From contig OY769938.1 of assembly GCA_963669295.1 (NCBI GenBank), forward strand, positions 3,534,001-3,598,000: a stretch of 64,000 nt of DNA, written 5' to 3'. The number at the start of each line of letters is the position of its first letter. Within the stretch, counting starts at the first letter, position 1. Made by a program: the position numbers and the translations under genes. Shown piece by piece: positions 33,435-44,200 of the stretch. The notes under the pieces were generated by a model that saw nothing but the letters and a program-made list of their open reading frames with translations, ran no database searches and was not told where the DNA came from. The stretch is from G963669295 sp963669295. Lineage in GTDB: Bacteria; Bacteroidota; Bacteroidia; Flavobacteriales_D; CALLUQ01.

Positions 33435-36400
33435 ATGAGCGTTAGCGATACTAAAATACAGCGTAATTTCAACGATGGCGCAAGTCAATCCCGACGCCTA
33501 TTGCCAGCGTTGCATCCCGACTTTGTGAAAGTAGACGAACGCAACTTTAACGATGCTGTTGTATTTGCCTTTCAGTTTGCTGAACTCATTAACTACTACA
33601 ATGCCGATAACCAACCGGTAATTGGTAAATGGGTCGACTTTTTTGCGAAAGATGAAAGTGTATTGTTGGTGCTCATCAATGAAACCAGCATCGATGATAT
33701 TACCGCCACCTACAACGCCATTAGTACCGCATTTTTTAAAGGAAACAACGAAACAAAAATAGCGCAACTCAAAGCATTCGATGCCCTTATTCGGAAAGCT
33801 GCAGGTGATGTGGATTTTTGGTATACCCATTCGCCAAAGAACAATAAGAATGCCTCCACCTTATTCAAAGAGTTGTTCAATGCCATTACCACTCGATTGC
33901 GTGAGGCATTGCAAAAGCAAAAGGCCTATGCATTGGGCTTTGAAGATTATTATCCCGACATCTTACAGCAAGATTACGACCATTTCAATAGCATTTGGCA
34001 ATTGGAAGATGTACAACCCATTCCTATTCTCACCGGAGATACGGAATTCGATCGACTGATCAGTGCTTTTTATAAAGTGCGTGGAACTTACTTTGCGTTT
34101 TTAGACACCCTTTCATTCATTGTAGATGCTTCTTCGGTACACCTGGAAGAGTCGCTTACTGAGCGTCAGGATCATCCGGCTCATGTGGCATTGTACATGG
34201 CATTTATTAAGCTGTTCAGGCATTCTCAAAACCACCTTAATACCCTTACACAAAGGCACCTCGAATATTACTATCAGAAGGTGTTGAAGCAGCAACCCAA
34301 GGCGCCGGTAGCCGATCAGGTATACCTTACCTTTGAGTTGGTAGAAGGATTTGAAAATCATCTGGTGCCAGCGGGTTCAAGCTTGTTGGGGGGAAAAGAT
34401 GAAGCAGGGGAAGACCTGGCTTACATCACCGAGCACGACCTGGTGGTGAACCAGGCACGCATTGCCAATTTAAGAACAGTTTTTTCGGCACGAAACAAAT
34501 TGGTATACCCCAACGAGGTATTCAATTATGTCACCAACATATACGCTTCGTCGGAAGCTGATATAGATGGTACCACCACTCAAGTGAATAAGGGATGGCC
34601 AACGTTTGGTGAAGATCAATTCGAGATAGGCGATAGTGAGCGTACCATGCGCGATGCAGCTGTAGGGTTTGCAATTACCTCTCCGGTATTGCAGTTGTCG
34701 GAAGGCGATCGTACCATTGATGTAGTGTTCGAAGTGAACAACAAGGACTTCGATCTTTTGCTGGGACAGTTGCAAGACATTGCAAAAGAAGAGCATCGCT
34801 CATTTGGGAATGTATTGTATACCACTTTTTCAGAAGCCTTTAACATCAACATTACTGCTGCTGAAGGTTGGATGGAAATGACCCATTATGCCGTTCGTTT
34901 AGACCGTAGTACAAAAGCCATTCACCTCACCTTCCAGCTCGAAAATACCGACCCTGCTTTTGTGCCCTACTCGGTTGATTTGCATGGCACCAACTACGAA
35001 ACGAAATGGCCGGTATTGCAAATGATACTCAACCCGCATGCTCGCATGTTTGTGTATTCATTGCTCGAATATCAACGCATTGAGAAAGTATTGATTGATG
35101 TAGAGGTAGAAGGCATGAAAGACCTGGTGCTATACAGTAATGTTGGTAAACTCGATCCTTCACAACCATTTCAGCCATTTGGGCCGATACCTACCATGGG
35201 ATCGTACATGCTGGTAGGCAGCGAAGAAGTCTTTCAGAAAGAACTGTCGTCGCTGCAATTTAACATTGAATGGCAGGACTTGCCTGGTGTGGAAAATGGA
35301 TTTGAGGCCTATTATGAGGCTTACAACATGGGCATTACCAACGATTCTTTTGAGGTGAAGCTAAGTACCTTGAACCGGGGGAAATGGAAACCCTCTACAG
35401 CCAATCAACAAATGTTCAAGCTGTTTAACACCTCTACCAATACAGAGGAAAAGCGTTACAATGTATTGGATGCCGAAAAGACAATAACAGGCATTGACCT
35501 GAAAAAAATTAGGAAGCCGATCAATTACTACGTGCCTTCCGAAGAGCCATTGGAGTTTGGCCCTGCCACAAAGACAGGGTTCATGAAGATGGAACTCTCT
35601 AATCCTTCGGTGGCATTTGGCCACAACGAGTACCCACAACTGCTGTCTGATTCCATCATAAAGAATACAGAGATTATAGCCAGGAAATCTAAGGAAGATC
35701 CTGTACCTACACCCAATTCGCCCTATACGCCAACCATCAAAGAGTTTACCCTCAATTATTCGGCCAGCGTAGTGATGGATATTGCTACCCGCGACGATGA
35801 GCAGAAAAAAATTGAAGTAGGAGAATTCATTCATATACATCCTTTTGGACACCGCGAAGTATACCCTAAATCTACCCTGGTAGATAAACGACTATTGCCT
35901 CAATACGATGAAGAAGGCAACTTATACATTGGGCTAGAAAACCTAAATGCGCCTGAAACATTAACCATGTTGTTCCACCTTTCAGAAGGATCGGGCAAAA
36001 ACGATCAGCAGATAGAACCTGCGGTAGAGTGGAGCTATTTAGTAGACAACAATTGGGTGACCTTTAAAAGCGACAACATTTTAAAAGATACTACCGGGCG
36101 CTTCATCAAATCGGGGATCATTACCCTCGAAATTCCTGGCGATATTTCAAAGAACAATACCATTATGTCGGCCGACCTGTATTGGATAAAAGCCATGGTG
36201 CCCAGTGGTGCAAAGTTGGCATCGAGAATCATTGATGTGAAAACGCAGGCGGTAACAGCAAAATGGAAAAACAATGGGAATAACGATTACAGCCATTTGG
36301 TTAACCCATTGCCGGCCGGTTCAATCAGCAGTTTCATCGACGATGTACCTCAAATCGCTACCGTTACCCAACCGTTAGAGTCGTTTTCGGGGCGCGGCAA

Positions 36401-37247
36401 AGAATCTTCTGTGCGCATGTATGCACGCATCAGCGAACGCTTACGACATAAAAAGAGGGGCATTGTAGGATGGGATTACGAACGTCTTGTATTGGAAAAG
36501 TTCCCTTCCATCTATAAAGTAAAATGCCTTACTCCAAATAGCGAAGAAAAATCCATTGCTCCAGGAACAGTAGTATTGGTAGTCATCCCGGATGTAACGA
36601 ATAAAGATTCCATCGACCGTTTGGAGCCTAAAGCACCAACCACCACGCTATCTGCCATTCGCGATTACATGAAACAGTTTGTTTCTCCTTTCGTGAAGGT
36701 TACCGTGCGCAATCCATTCTACGAACAAATTAAAGTGATTTGTAAAGTGCGCTTTATACAAGGTGCTAACAATGGATATTACATTCAAAAACTTAGCGAC
36801 GACATTAAACGTTACTTGTCGCCCTGGTTGTTTGATGATGTGAATGATGTGAAGCTGGGAGCAAGTGTGCGTCGTTCAGACTTGTTAGGCTTTGTAGAAA
36901 GCCAGGATTATGTGGAATTCATTACCGGGTTCTCGGTGTTAAAAATTACTGAGGTGGATCGTCTTTACTCATTAACCGATACAGCATGGACGGTGAATGA
37001 AGACGATGAACTGGTAAAGCACCAGGAAGACCTTGAATTGAAGGCTGGGCATGCCTGGTCGGTATTGGTGTCAACCCCTCATCACGACATTGAGATTTTG
37101 GAAGAGGAAGAAGAATTGGCTCCTGAGCCTCGAAGAATTGAAAACATGCTGATAGGAGAAGATTTAATTGTACAGAAAAAAGAAAAGATTCGTAACGTAG
37201 GGTCGATAATGACCCGCGCTACAGCTGGTGGCATCACCAAAAAATAA
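33435..37247 (+). CDS. baseplate J-like wedge protein, Pvc11-like (1270 aa)
   Basis: The largest particle protein. Several sections fit Pvc11/gp6-type wedges: early helices with NFNDAVVFAFQFAELINYYN, a central series of beta domains, and a C-terminal region with LRHKKRGIVGWDYERLVLEKFPSIYKVKCLTPN, quoted here for the RGIVGWDYE turn, then SAIRDYMKQFVSPFVKVTV. It forms the wedge ring that opens during contraction. It is longer than the Pvc11 of Photorhabdus as I recall, with extra beta domains in the middle. It follows the gp25 gene directly. Confidence 0.85.
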   Translation: MSVSDTKIQRNFNDGASQSRRLLPALHPDFVKVDERNFNDAVVFAFQFAELINYYNADNQPVIGKWVDFFAKDESVLLVLINETSIDDITATYNAISTAFFKGNNETKIAQLKAFDALIRKAAGDVDFWYTHSPKNNKNASTLFKELFNAITTRLREALQKQKAYALGFEDYYPDILQQDYDHFNSIWQLEDVQPIPILTGDTEFDRLISAFYKVRGTYFAFLDTLSFIVDASSVHLEESLTERQDHPAHVALYMAFIKLFRHSQNHLNTLTQRHLEYYYQKVLKQQPKAPVADQVYLTFELVEGFENHLVPAGSSLLGGKDEAGEDLAYITEHDLVVNQARIANLRTVFSARNKLVYPNEVFNYVTNIYASSEADIDGTTTQVNKGWPTFGEDQFEIGDSERTMRDAAVGFAITSPVLQLSEGDRTIDVVFEVNNKDFDLLLGQLQDIAKEEHRSFGNVLYTTFSEAFNINITAAEGWMEMTHYAVRLDRSTKAIHLTFQLENTDPAFVPYSVDLHGTNYETKWPVLQMILNPHARMFVYSLLEYQRIEKVLIDVEVEGMKDLVLYSNVGKLDPSQPFQPFGPIPTMGSYMLVGSEEVFQKELSSLQFNIEWQDLPGVENGFEAYYEAYNMGITNDSFEVKLSTLNRGKWKPSTANQQMFKLFNTSTNTEEKRYNVLDAEKTITGIDLKKIRKPINYYVPSEEPLEFGPATKTGFMKMELSNPSVAFGHNEYPQLLSDSIIKNTEIIARKSKEDPVPTPNSPYTPTIKEFTLNYSASVVMDIATRDDEQKKIEVGEFIHIHPFGHREVYPKSTLVDKRLLPQYDEEGNLYIGLENLNAPETLTMLFHLSEGSGKNDQQIEPAVEWSYLVDNNWVTFKSDNILKDTTGRFIKSGIITLEIPGDISKNNTIMSADLYWIKAMVPSGAKLASRIIDVKTQAVTAKWKNNGNNDYSHLVNPLPAGSISSFIDDVPQIATVTQPLESFSGRGKESSVRMYARISERLRHKKRGIVGWDYERLVLEKFPSIYKVKCLTPNSEEKSIAPGTVVLVVIPDVTNKDSIDRLEPKAPTTTLSAIRDYMKQFVSPFVKVTVRNPFYEQIKVICKVRFIQGANNGYYIQKLSDDIKRYLSPWLFDDVNDVKLGASVRRSDLLGFVESQDYVEFITGFSVLKITEVDRLYSLTDTAWTVNEDDELVKHQEDLELKAGHAWSVLVSTPHHDIEILEEEEELAPEPRRIENMLIGEDLIVQKKEKIRNVGSIMTRATAGGITKK

Positions 37248-37266
37248 CATGTAAAACAAATGCATC

Positions 37267-38061
37267 ATGGCAGAAGAGCAAAACGATATTCAAACATCGC
37301 ATCCGCTGAATAGGGGAACGTTGAAGAACCTCTTCAGCAATGGCAACCGACCCACCGAGGGGAGTTTTGCTAAATTGATTGATTCTACTGTTAACAAGGT
37401 AGAAGATGGCTTTTCAAAAGACGAGTCCAATGGGTTAATGTTATCGCCAGAAGGTACCTCCATTAAGCTTGCCAGTTTTTACAAGAGTATTGCCGATAAT
37501 CCGCTGTGGTCGATACAGTTGGGAAAGGAAGAGAAAAAACAAGGGCTGAACTTTACGGAGCCGGGAGAGGAAAGCGATGAAACAAGGCTATACATACAGG
37601 CTGGTGGAAATGTTGGTATTGGCACCAACGACCCACAACATAAACTGCATGTAAACGGATACCTTGGGGTTGATGGTCGTATTGGTACCTTTCTCACCGG
37701 AGAAGTACCCGCCAACGGACAATGGCAAACCATTATTCCTGACCTCAGTGGTTGCAATGCTTTCGAGCTTATTGCCAAGGCGGGAAAGAAAGGTGAGGGA
37801 ATGTATGGGCTTACCTATGCTACTGCAGTCAACACCTTTGGAAAAAAGCAGTGTCGATCCATTCGAAAAACGCAGTCGCGTTTTGGCGCATGGCGCAATA
37901 AAATTACTGTACGCTGGCAAGGTTCTACTTACGATTACAGTTTACAGGTACGCACCAAAAGGAATTATGGAGATGGTGTAAACATTCAATTCTATGTAAG
38001 TAAACTATGGAGTGATGAAGATTTTGGCATTCCAGTAAAACATAAAGAAAGCGATGAGTGA
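37267..38061 (+). CDS. eCIS tail-fibre-like protein (264 aa)
   Basis: The N-terminal 80 residues are polar (HPLNRGTLKNLFSNGNRPTE). Then comes NVGIGTNDPQHKLHVNGYLG, a short collar found upstream of many phage and Bacteroidota fibre or adhesin tips ('NVGIGT..P..LHVNG'). The C-terminal 130 residues are beta-rich and basic (KITVRWQGSTYDYSLQVRT). This suggests a compact receptor-binding or needle-collar protein rather than a long Pvc13-like fibre. It overlaps the next gene by 8 bp. The fibre role is inferred. Confidence 0.65.
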   Translation: MAEEQNDIQTSHPLNRGTLKNLFSNGNRPTEGSFAKLIDSTVNKVEDGFSKDESNGLMLSPEGTSIKLASFYKSIADNPLWSIQLGKEEKKQGLNFTEPGEESDETRLYIQAGGNVGIGTNDPQHKLHVNGYLGVDGRIGTFLTGEVPANGQWQTIIPDLSGCNAFELIAKAGKKGEGMYGLTYATAVNTFGKKQCRSIRKTQSRFGAWRNKITVRWQGSTYDYSLQVRTKRNYGDGVNIQFYVSKLWSDEDFGIPVKHKESDE

Positions 38062-38245
38062 TACCAAAGAACTACAACTAACCCTCACTATTGATGAGGT
38101 AAACACCATACTTCAAGCACTAGGACGAATGCCTTTTTCGGAAGTATACGAAGTGATAGGTAAAATTAATCGACAGGCGAACGAACAGTTATCGTCGAGT
38201 GAAAACCTATTAAAAAACATGAATAACGAGGGCAAAGATGCCTAA
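38054..38245 (+). CDS. small eCIS-associated protein (63 aa)
   Basis: A short helical protein: LQLTLTIDEVNTILQALGRM, then PFSEVYEVIGKINRQANEQL. The first part resembles the short 'VNxILxALGxxPFxEVxxLI' proteins found in phage and injection-system operons. It overlaps the fibre-like gene and lies 5 bp from the Pvc12-like gene, so it is expressed with them. Function unknown; an assembly chaperone or small wedge part is conceivable. Confidence 0.6.
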   Translation: MSDTKELQLTLTIDEVNTILQALGRMPFSEVYEVIGKINRQANEQLSSSENLLKNMNNEGKDA

Positions 38246-38250
38246 TAACA

Positions 38251-41200
38251 ATGGCTGATCCGATTACCATATCGAAAAAAGAGCAAGAATTTCCTACGCT
38301 CGACTTTGATCGTTTGCGCAAGGAAGGGGTGGCTTATGTGCAAGAATTGGCAGGCGATGTATGGACCGATTACAATGAGCACGATCCAGGGGTAACCATT
38401 CTGGAGCAGTTGTGCTATGCCATGACCGATTTGGGGTACCGTACCGAGAACGAGTTACAAAACATACTTTGGACGGATGAAGAAGTGGATGAACGCGATA
38501 CCACTTTATACACTCCAGGGCAAATTTTACCCTGCCATCCGGTAACCATTATGGATTACCGAAAACTGATCATCGATGCTTCGGGAAAAGACATCAAAAA
38601 TGCATGGGTAGAACCATTGCGTCCGCTCGATGAAATGGGCGATGATGAAGTCAATGGGTTGTACCAGGTGGAGTTGGAATTGAGTGATGACATTCAACGT
38701 TTAAAAGGAGCCGACAAGGAAAAGAAAATTGTTAAGGTGATTGAAAACACCCGGAAGGTGTTGAACGGCCACCGGAACCTCTGCGAAGATTTTCATGTCA
38801 TCAAAGCCCTTGACACGGTAGAGTTGGACATTGTTGCTGAGATTGAAATTCACGACGATGCGAATGTAGATACCGTGATGGCATACATGCTGTTTGAATT
38901 GGAAAATTACTTTTCGCGGCCCATCAATTTTTATTCCCTCAAACACATGATGGATGAAGGGGTACCCATCAATTATATTTTTGAAGGCCCCGAATTGAGC
39001 AACGGATTCATTAAAAACGATGAGCTGCGCGATAAACCCGATAAGATTTATGAATCCAAACTCATCAAAATTATTTTGGACATTGATGGGGTAGAGAGTG
39101 TGCGTCAGTTTTCTCTTAGCCCTGATATCAACAATGCCAAAGAATTTAAGATTCCAAAAATCAAGCGATCGTTAGATGAAGCCAACCAGGTGAAGTTCTA
39201 CAAAGGAAACATTCGCCACTCCCTTAACTTCGATAAAACCAAGCAAAAGTTTTTTGGATTACGCACCCAGTATAAAACAGCGGAGTTTCAAAAAAACTAC
39301 CGCAAGTCGCTGGCCCGGTTTAACGACGTGGTGCCAGAGAAAGGTGCAAACAAACAATTGGAGACCTATTACTCAATTCAAAATGGTTTTCCAAGAGTAT
39401 ATGGCATTGGTCCCGTAGGAATTCCTCAAATTGGCAGTAACAGAAGAAAAGCACAAGCCAGGCAACTGAAAGGTTATTTATTGTTTTTCGAACAAGTACT
39501 GGCCAATTATTTATCGCAATTGGCACATGCGAAAGATTTGTTTTCCACAGTAAAAACCATCGATCGCACGTATTTTTATCAGCCGTTATATTCGGTTCCC
39601 GATGTTAATCCATTGTTCAAAAACATCCAGGAACTAACGCCTACGCTTAACCCTGCTATGCTTTACTCCATTGGAGGAGAATACCAGCCATTTGATAAGG
39701 GCACTGCCATTGCTATGACTGGTGTTGATATAGCACGGCTGTTGAAAGGGGAAGGCTATCGCGATGTGAATTACGATAAAGTACGCGAAACCGATAAATG
39801 GAAAAATTACCGCGACGACGACCGCAACAGCTATTTCGAAGGACTGGGGAAAATCATGAGGACTCAGGATGATTATGCGGAGCGTCGACACCGTTTCTTA
39901 GATCATCTGTTGGCACGATTTAGCGAGCGTGTACCTCGTTATACCCTGTCTCGATTCAATAAGTATTATACCGATCGGGAATTCTCTCACCAACTCCTCA
40001 ACAACAAAATGGAGTTTCTTCGCACCAACGATCAGTTGAGTAGACTAAGAGGACATGCATTCGATTATTCTGCCGAATCGTGGAATACCGAGAATGTATC
40101 TGGCCTGGCACGAAGGGTGAGCATCTTGCTCGATATTAATGATTATACCAAAACCTACAAAGTGCGTCGGAAATCGTTGGCCGATGTAGTGTACAACGAA
40201 AACATCCATTTAAAGAAAAACAGCGCAGTAAATGAAGGGGGCGGATATGTAAGTCCATTGTTCTCGGAATTGAGCGACGATGAAATAGACAACAGCTTTG
40301 GGGTAGTGCTCGACATTGGGAGAACCGACATTGCCGAAGATGAATGCGACCATAATTTGATTGCAAACATTGTTATCGACGAAGACCTACTAGAAGGAGG
40401 ATTTGATAAATACAATTATAAAGTGGGGTTAAACCCTAACGACCCTTGTGAATACCTTGTAGTATATCGACCGGATGGACAACAAAATTGGCGAAAGATT
40501 GGTGGGTATGCTTCGGAAGAAGAGGCCAAAGACATTGTGCGGCAATTGGTACCCCACATCAAACGGTTGAACATTGAAAGTGAAGGCTTCCACATCATTG
40601 AACATGTATTGCTTCGTCCCGACCGCAAAACAGAAAAGCGCGGCTTTAAGTTTTTAGACAGCAATTACGAATTGTGTTTGATGAGTATTGATGTGTATGA
40701 TCCCGGAGATATGCAAGCGGTAATTCATCGTGTTAAATGCATCGCGGTAGCTCCCGAGTATTACCATTATGAAATGGAACCTGAAAAAGGGTACTACCTG
40801 GTGCTGTGCGATAATGGTAAACCACTGGCAAAAAGCATGCACTACTTTGGTTCACCAGAAAGCCCGGAGGCCAAAGCAGAATTGGATCGGTTGATTCATT
40901 TCTTTGAGCATTTTGAAGCATTGGAGAATGAGCAATTGGCCGAGTTGGATTACTTTCCGGCATACTATAAAGACAATAACTTCTACACCTTCAAGGCCAG
41001 TGTAATCTTACCTGCGTGGCCCGCACGCTTCAAAGACAATGCATTTAAAAAAATGGTAGAGCATGTTTTTCGGGCGAATGCAGCAGCACATATACATCTC
41101 AGCTTTATTTGGTTGAATGTATTTGAGATGAAAGACTTTGAAGAGTTATACAAGAAGTGGCTGAGTGTAAAAACTTCGCCTGATTACAACCCTGATCAAC

Positions 41201-41298
41201 TCAATGGATTATCGTATGCCCTGGCTGATGAATTGATGACCTATCGGTTTATGCAGCAAAACAACATGAAGCCCGAAGTGCTTGACGATAATGACTGA
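38251..41298 (+). CDS. eCIS baseplate protein, Pvc12-like (1015 aa)
   Basis: Begins with the family hallmark LRKEGVAYVQELAGDVWTDY then NEHDPGVTILEQLCYAMTDL (residues about 21-60). It continues with LPCHPVTIMDYRKLIIDASG and LARFSERVPRYTLSRFNKYY. In Afp/PVC this protein forms part of the baseplate wedge with the Pvc11-type subunit. Its end overlaps the start of the tape-measure gene. Confidence 0.85.
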   Translation: MADPITISKKEQEFPTLDFDRLRKEGVAYVQELAGDVWTDYNEHDPGVTILEQLCYAMTDLGYRTENELQNILWTDEEVDERDTTLYTPGQILPCHPVTIMDYRKLIIDASGKDIKNAWVEPLRPLDEMGDDEVNGLYQVELELSDDIQRLKGADKEKKIVKVIENTRKVLNGHRNLCEDFHVIKALDTVELDIVAEIEIHDDANVDTVMAYMLFELENYFSRPINFYSLKHMMDEGVPINYIFEGPELSNGFIKNDELRDKPDKIYESKLIKIILDIDGVESVRQFSLSPDINNAKEFKIPKIKRSLDEANQVKFYKGNIRHSLNFDKTKQKFFGLRTQYKTAEFQKNYRKSLARFNDVVPEKGANKQLETYYSIQNGFPRVYGIGPVGIPQIGSNRRKAQARQLKGYLLFFEQVLANYLSQLAHAKDLFSTVKTIDRTYFYQPLYSVPDVNPLFKNIQELTPTLNPAMLYSIGGEYQPFDKGTAIAMTGVDIARLLKGEGYRDVNYDKVRETDKWKNYRDDDRNSYFEGLGKIMRTQDDYAERRHRFLDHLLARFSERVPRYTLSRFNKYYTDREFSHQLLNNKMEFLRTNDQLSRLRGHAFDYSAESWNTENVSGLARRVSILLDINDYTKTYKVRRKSLADVVYNENIHLKKNSAVNEGGGYVSPLFSELSDDEIDNSFGVVLDIGRTDIAEDECDHNLIANIVIDEDLLEGGFDKYNYKVGLNPNDPCEYLVVYRPDGQQNWRKIGGYASEEEAKDIVRQLVPHIKRLNIESEGFHIIEHVLLRPDRKTEKRGFKFLDSNYELCLMSIDVYDPGDMQAVIHRVKCIAVAPEYYHYEMEPEKGYYLVLCDNGKPLAKSMHYFGSPESPEAKAELDRLIHFFEHFEALENEQLAELDYFPAYYKDNNFYTFKASVILPAWPARFKDNAFKKMVEHVFRANAAAHIHLSFIWLNVFEMKDFEELYKKWLSVKTSPDYNPDQLNGLSYALADELMTYRFMQQNNMKPEVLDDND

Positions 41299-44200
41299 TC
41301 AACAACATATCATTCAACGCCAGGTATTCGATCTACACTTTAACTCTTCCAAAGGATATGAGCTGCAAAATAAAATCAGCAGCATTTACAACAACCGACT
41401 CATGCGTGAGATGGAAGCATTGTTTTCCGACCTTATCAGCGAAGAAGAAGTGGTGCAATTGGGTACCCTTGAAATTGATGTTGGTGATGTGCGTTACAAC
41501 TACCTCGAAGACGACCTGGTAGAAAAGGTGACAGAGCAATTAATAGAAACACTTAAACAACGGCTACGCCGAATACAAGATCACCCCGATACCAACAACC
41601 GTAAGGTACCCTTGCAGCAATCGCAATTAGAGTTGTTGCGTCAATACCTGTTAACAGGCACCCTGCCCTGGAAAGCACAACGCGATAGCCAATTTTCGTT
41701 GGAACAGTTGTTTGAACACTTAATTCGTACAGCTGCCCGGGAGGTCAATACCATGATTCGAAACATTGGTAAAAATGCAGCAGTACGTCAACGCATTGTT
41801 TATCAGTTTCAAGAAAGCTTAATCATTGCATTGGTACGTATTCTCGAACCTGAAGAAGCGCAATTCATCATCGATTATGCCGAAGACCTTCAGCAAACAC
41901 ATGAGGAAGAACCCATTGTAACAGCCAGTGCCAGCGATTTCAAAAAGATAAAGTGGGAATTTATCCTTACCTATATCCTCAACGAAAGAGGGTCGTATTT
42001 CAATACCAGGTCGTTTGTGAAAAGCACCATAGTGCAAATGGCAGCTCACTACAACATGGCTTATGCTGAGGTGTTAGTGATGCTTGAAGCATCGGTGCAT
42101 GCATCATCATCCATTGCTTTTAAAAGCTCTTTGCCATCGCTTATTCGAGACTTACGCGAAGAAGAAATAGACCAGCAACGCGCACAACAATACCTGAAAG
42201 ACGGGAAAGTAATTGCATACGATAAAGAAGGGAGGCCCATTGAGCCGGTGGTGAAGAGCGATGTATTGCTACATTTCTTAACCTATGGAAGCTTTCCGTG
42301 GTGGGCAGAACAGTACAGCAAAACGTCTATCCGATTGTTGATGGAAGAGGTGATCAAAGTTTCGAAAGAGGATTTTGCCCTGGCCATTAAAACAATTGGG
42401 AAGAAAGCAGTTGTACGAAGAAGAATAGTGCTGCAATTCTCAGAAAAAAACATTCATTCTCTGGTGCGTTTACTCGAACCTGCCAATGCCGAGTTTGTAA
42501 TAGAGTATGTCACCAACGTAAAAAAAGTGCATCGCAAACAGCCGTTGGTAAAAGCCGGCCAGGAAGAGTTTAAACAGGCCATGTGGGAATTCGTGCTTAC
42601 CTATTTGTTGGTAGAGAAAGGTTCGTATTTCAATACCAAGGCCTTTGTAGCAAGCTCGTTGCGCCAATTGGCAGCACGCTACAACCTTGTCTATATAGAA
42701 GTATTGCACTATTTCGGAACGGTTGCTAAACAGCTGACAGTTGCTAAAAGTGCCACCACTAACTTGCCAACCATCATCAAAGAATTAGAAGAAGAGGAGG
42801 AAGGTGATTCGCCAGCAAAAGAGATCACTGTTGAAGAAGAACTGATGGAAGTGGAGGAAGATGAAGCTACCCACGTATCGCAAAAAGATGTGTTGGCCTT
42901 CTTCCTTGAATTTGGAAGTGTTCCATGGTGGGCAGGTCGCAGCTACGAGCATGAAAGCATGGAGCAATTGTTGCTCACTCTGTTGCAGGAAGCTCCGGAT
43001 GATGTGGCAATTATGGTTCGTCGAATTGGCGGTCAGCGAAAAGTGTTGTTGCGCATTGTGAAGCAGTTTGCTACCACTACCTTGCAGCAATTGGTAAAAC
43101 TCCTTTTGCCTGCTTCCACAACTGCTGTAACCACCGTAACATGGTTTGTAAGTGGATGGAAAAAAGTACAAGAACAACACACATTTGCAGCTTCTGAACA
43201 AGCATTTGAAAAAGCACTATACGATGCAATGTTGTCCTACCTTTTAGGAGAGAAAACGCCATTTCAATGGCCGGCATTACTGGGAAGCACCCTAACTCAG
43301 TTGGCCACAAAATACAAAGTGTCGTTGGCTACTTTACGCACTTACCTCGAAACGGTAGTGGCCACTTTACCAACTGCTGAACAACAGCAATTCGAGCAGT
43401 TGTTTGAAGCGTTGGGTAAGCAAGAAAACACCACTGGAACCAATAAAATTGCCAGCGTACTGCAAGATGCATCGGCTGTGCTGAATGATCCGGTAGCAGC
43501 AGATGAAAAAGAAGACGCTGCTGCCAAAGAAACTACTACTGCCAAAGAAACTACTACTGCCAAAGACACAGCAACACCATCGGCACCAACACCGGAAGCC
43601 ACCGATATTGAGACACCAGAAGAGTTGATGATTGAGGAAAAATCAGACATCGATTTATTGCTCCAATTCTTGTATTATGGCCAGCTGCCCGATTGGACTA
43701 AACTTACCAATGAAGACATGGATGCCCTGGTATTGCAATTGCTGGAGCAGCAACCGGGCGATATAAAAGCTTTGATGCAACAGGTAGGAACCTACGACTC
43801 CATTCGAAAAAGAATGGTTTACCAGTTAGAAAGCACTACCGTTAATCGGGTGATTTCTACCTTGATGGAACAATCGCATGCCTACCTTCCATCACTGATG
43901 GCCGATATATGGGTATTGTTTGAACGCTTATTTGGTGCACGATTCCCCAAAATACTTCGATACGTACAAGAATACCTCTTGCAATTTTTGGTCAACCCCA
44001 AAGAGCGATTCAGTAAGCCCATTGAATTCTTGAAAGGGTTATTAGGGTTTCTAGCCGCTCGCGAGGCTACCTTGTATCAATTGTTGGTACACAATGCCCT
44101 GGAAACGCTAAAAGATGTTTCCAAAGAGTTGCGCTCTGAATTGCCACTACTAATCATTCGGTTGCAAAAAGAAATTGGTGCACAAGAAGAAAAAGCAACC

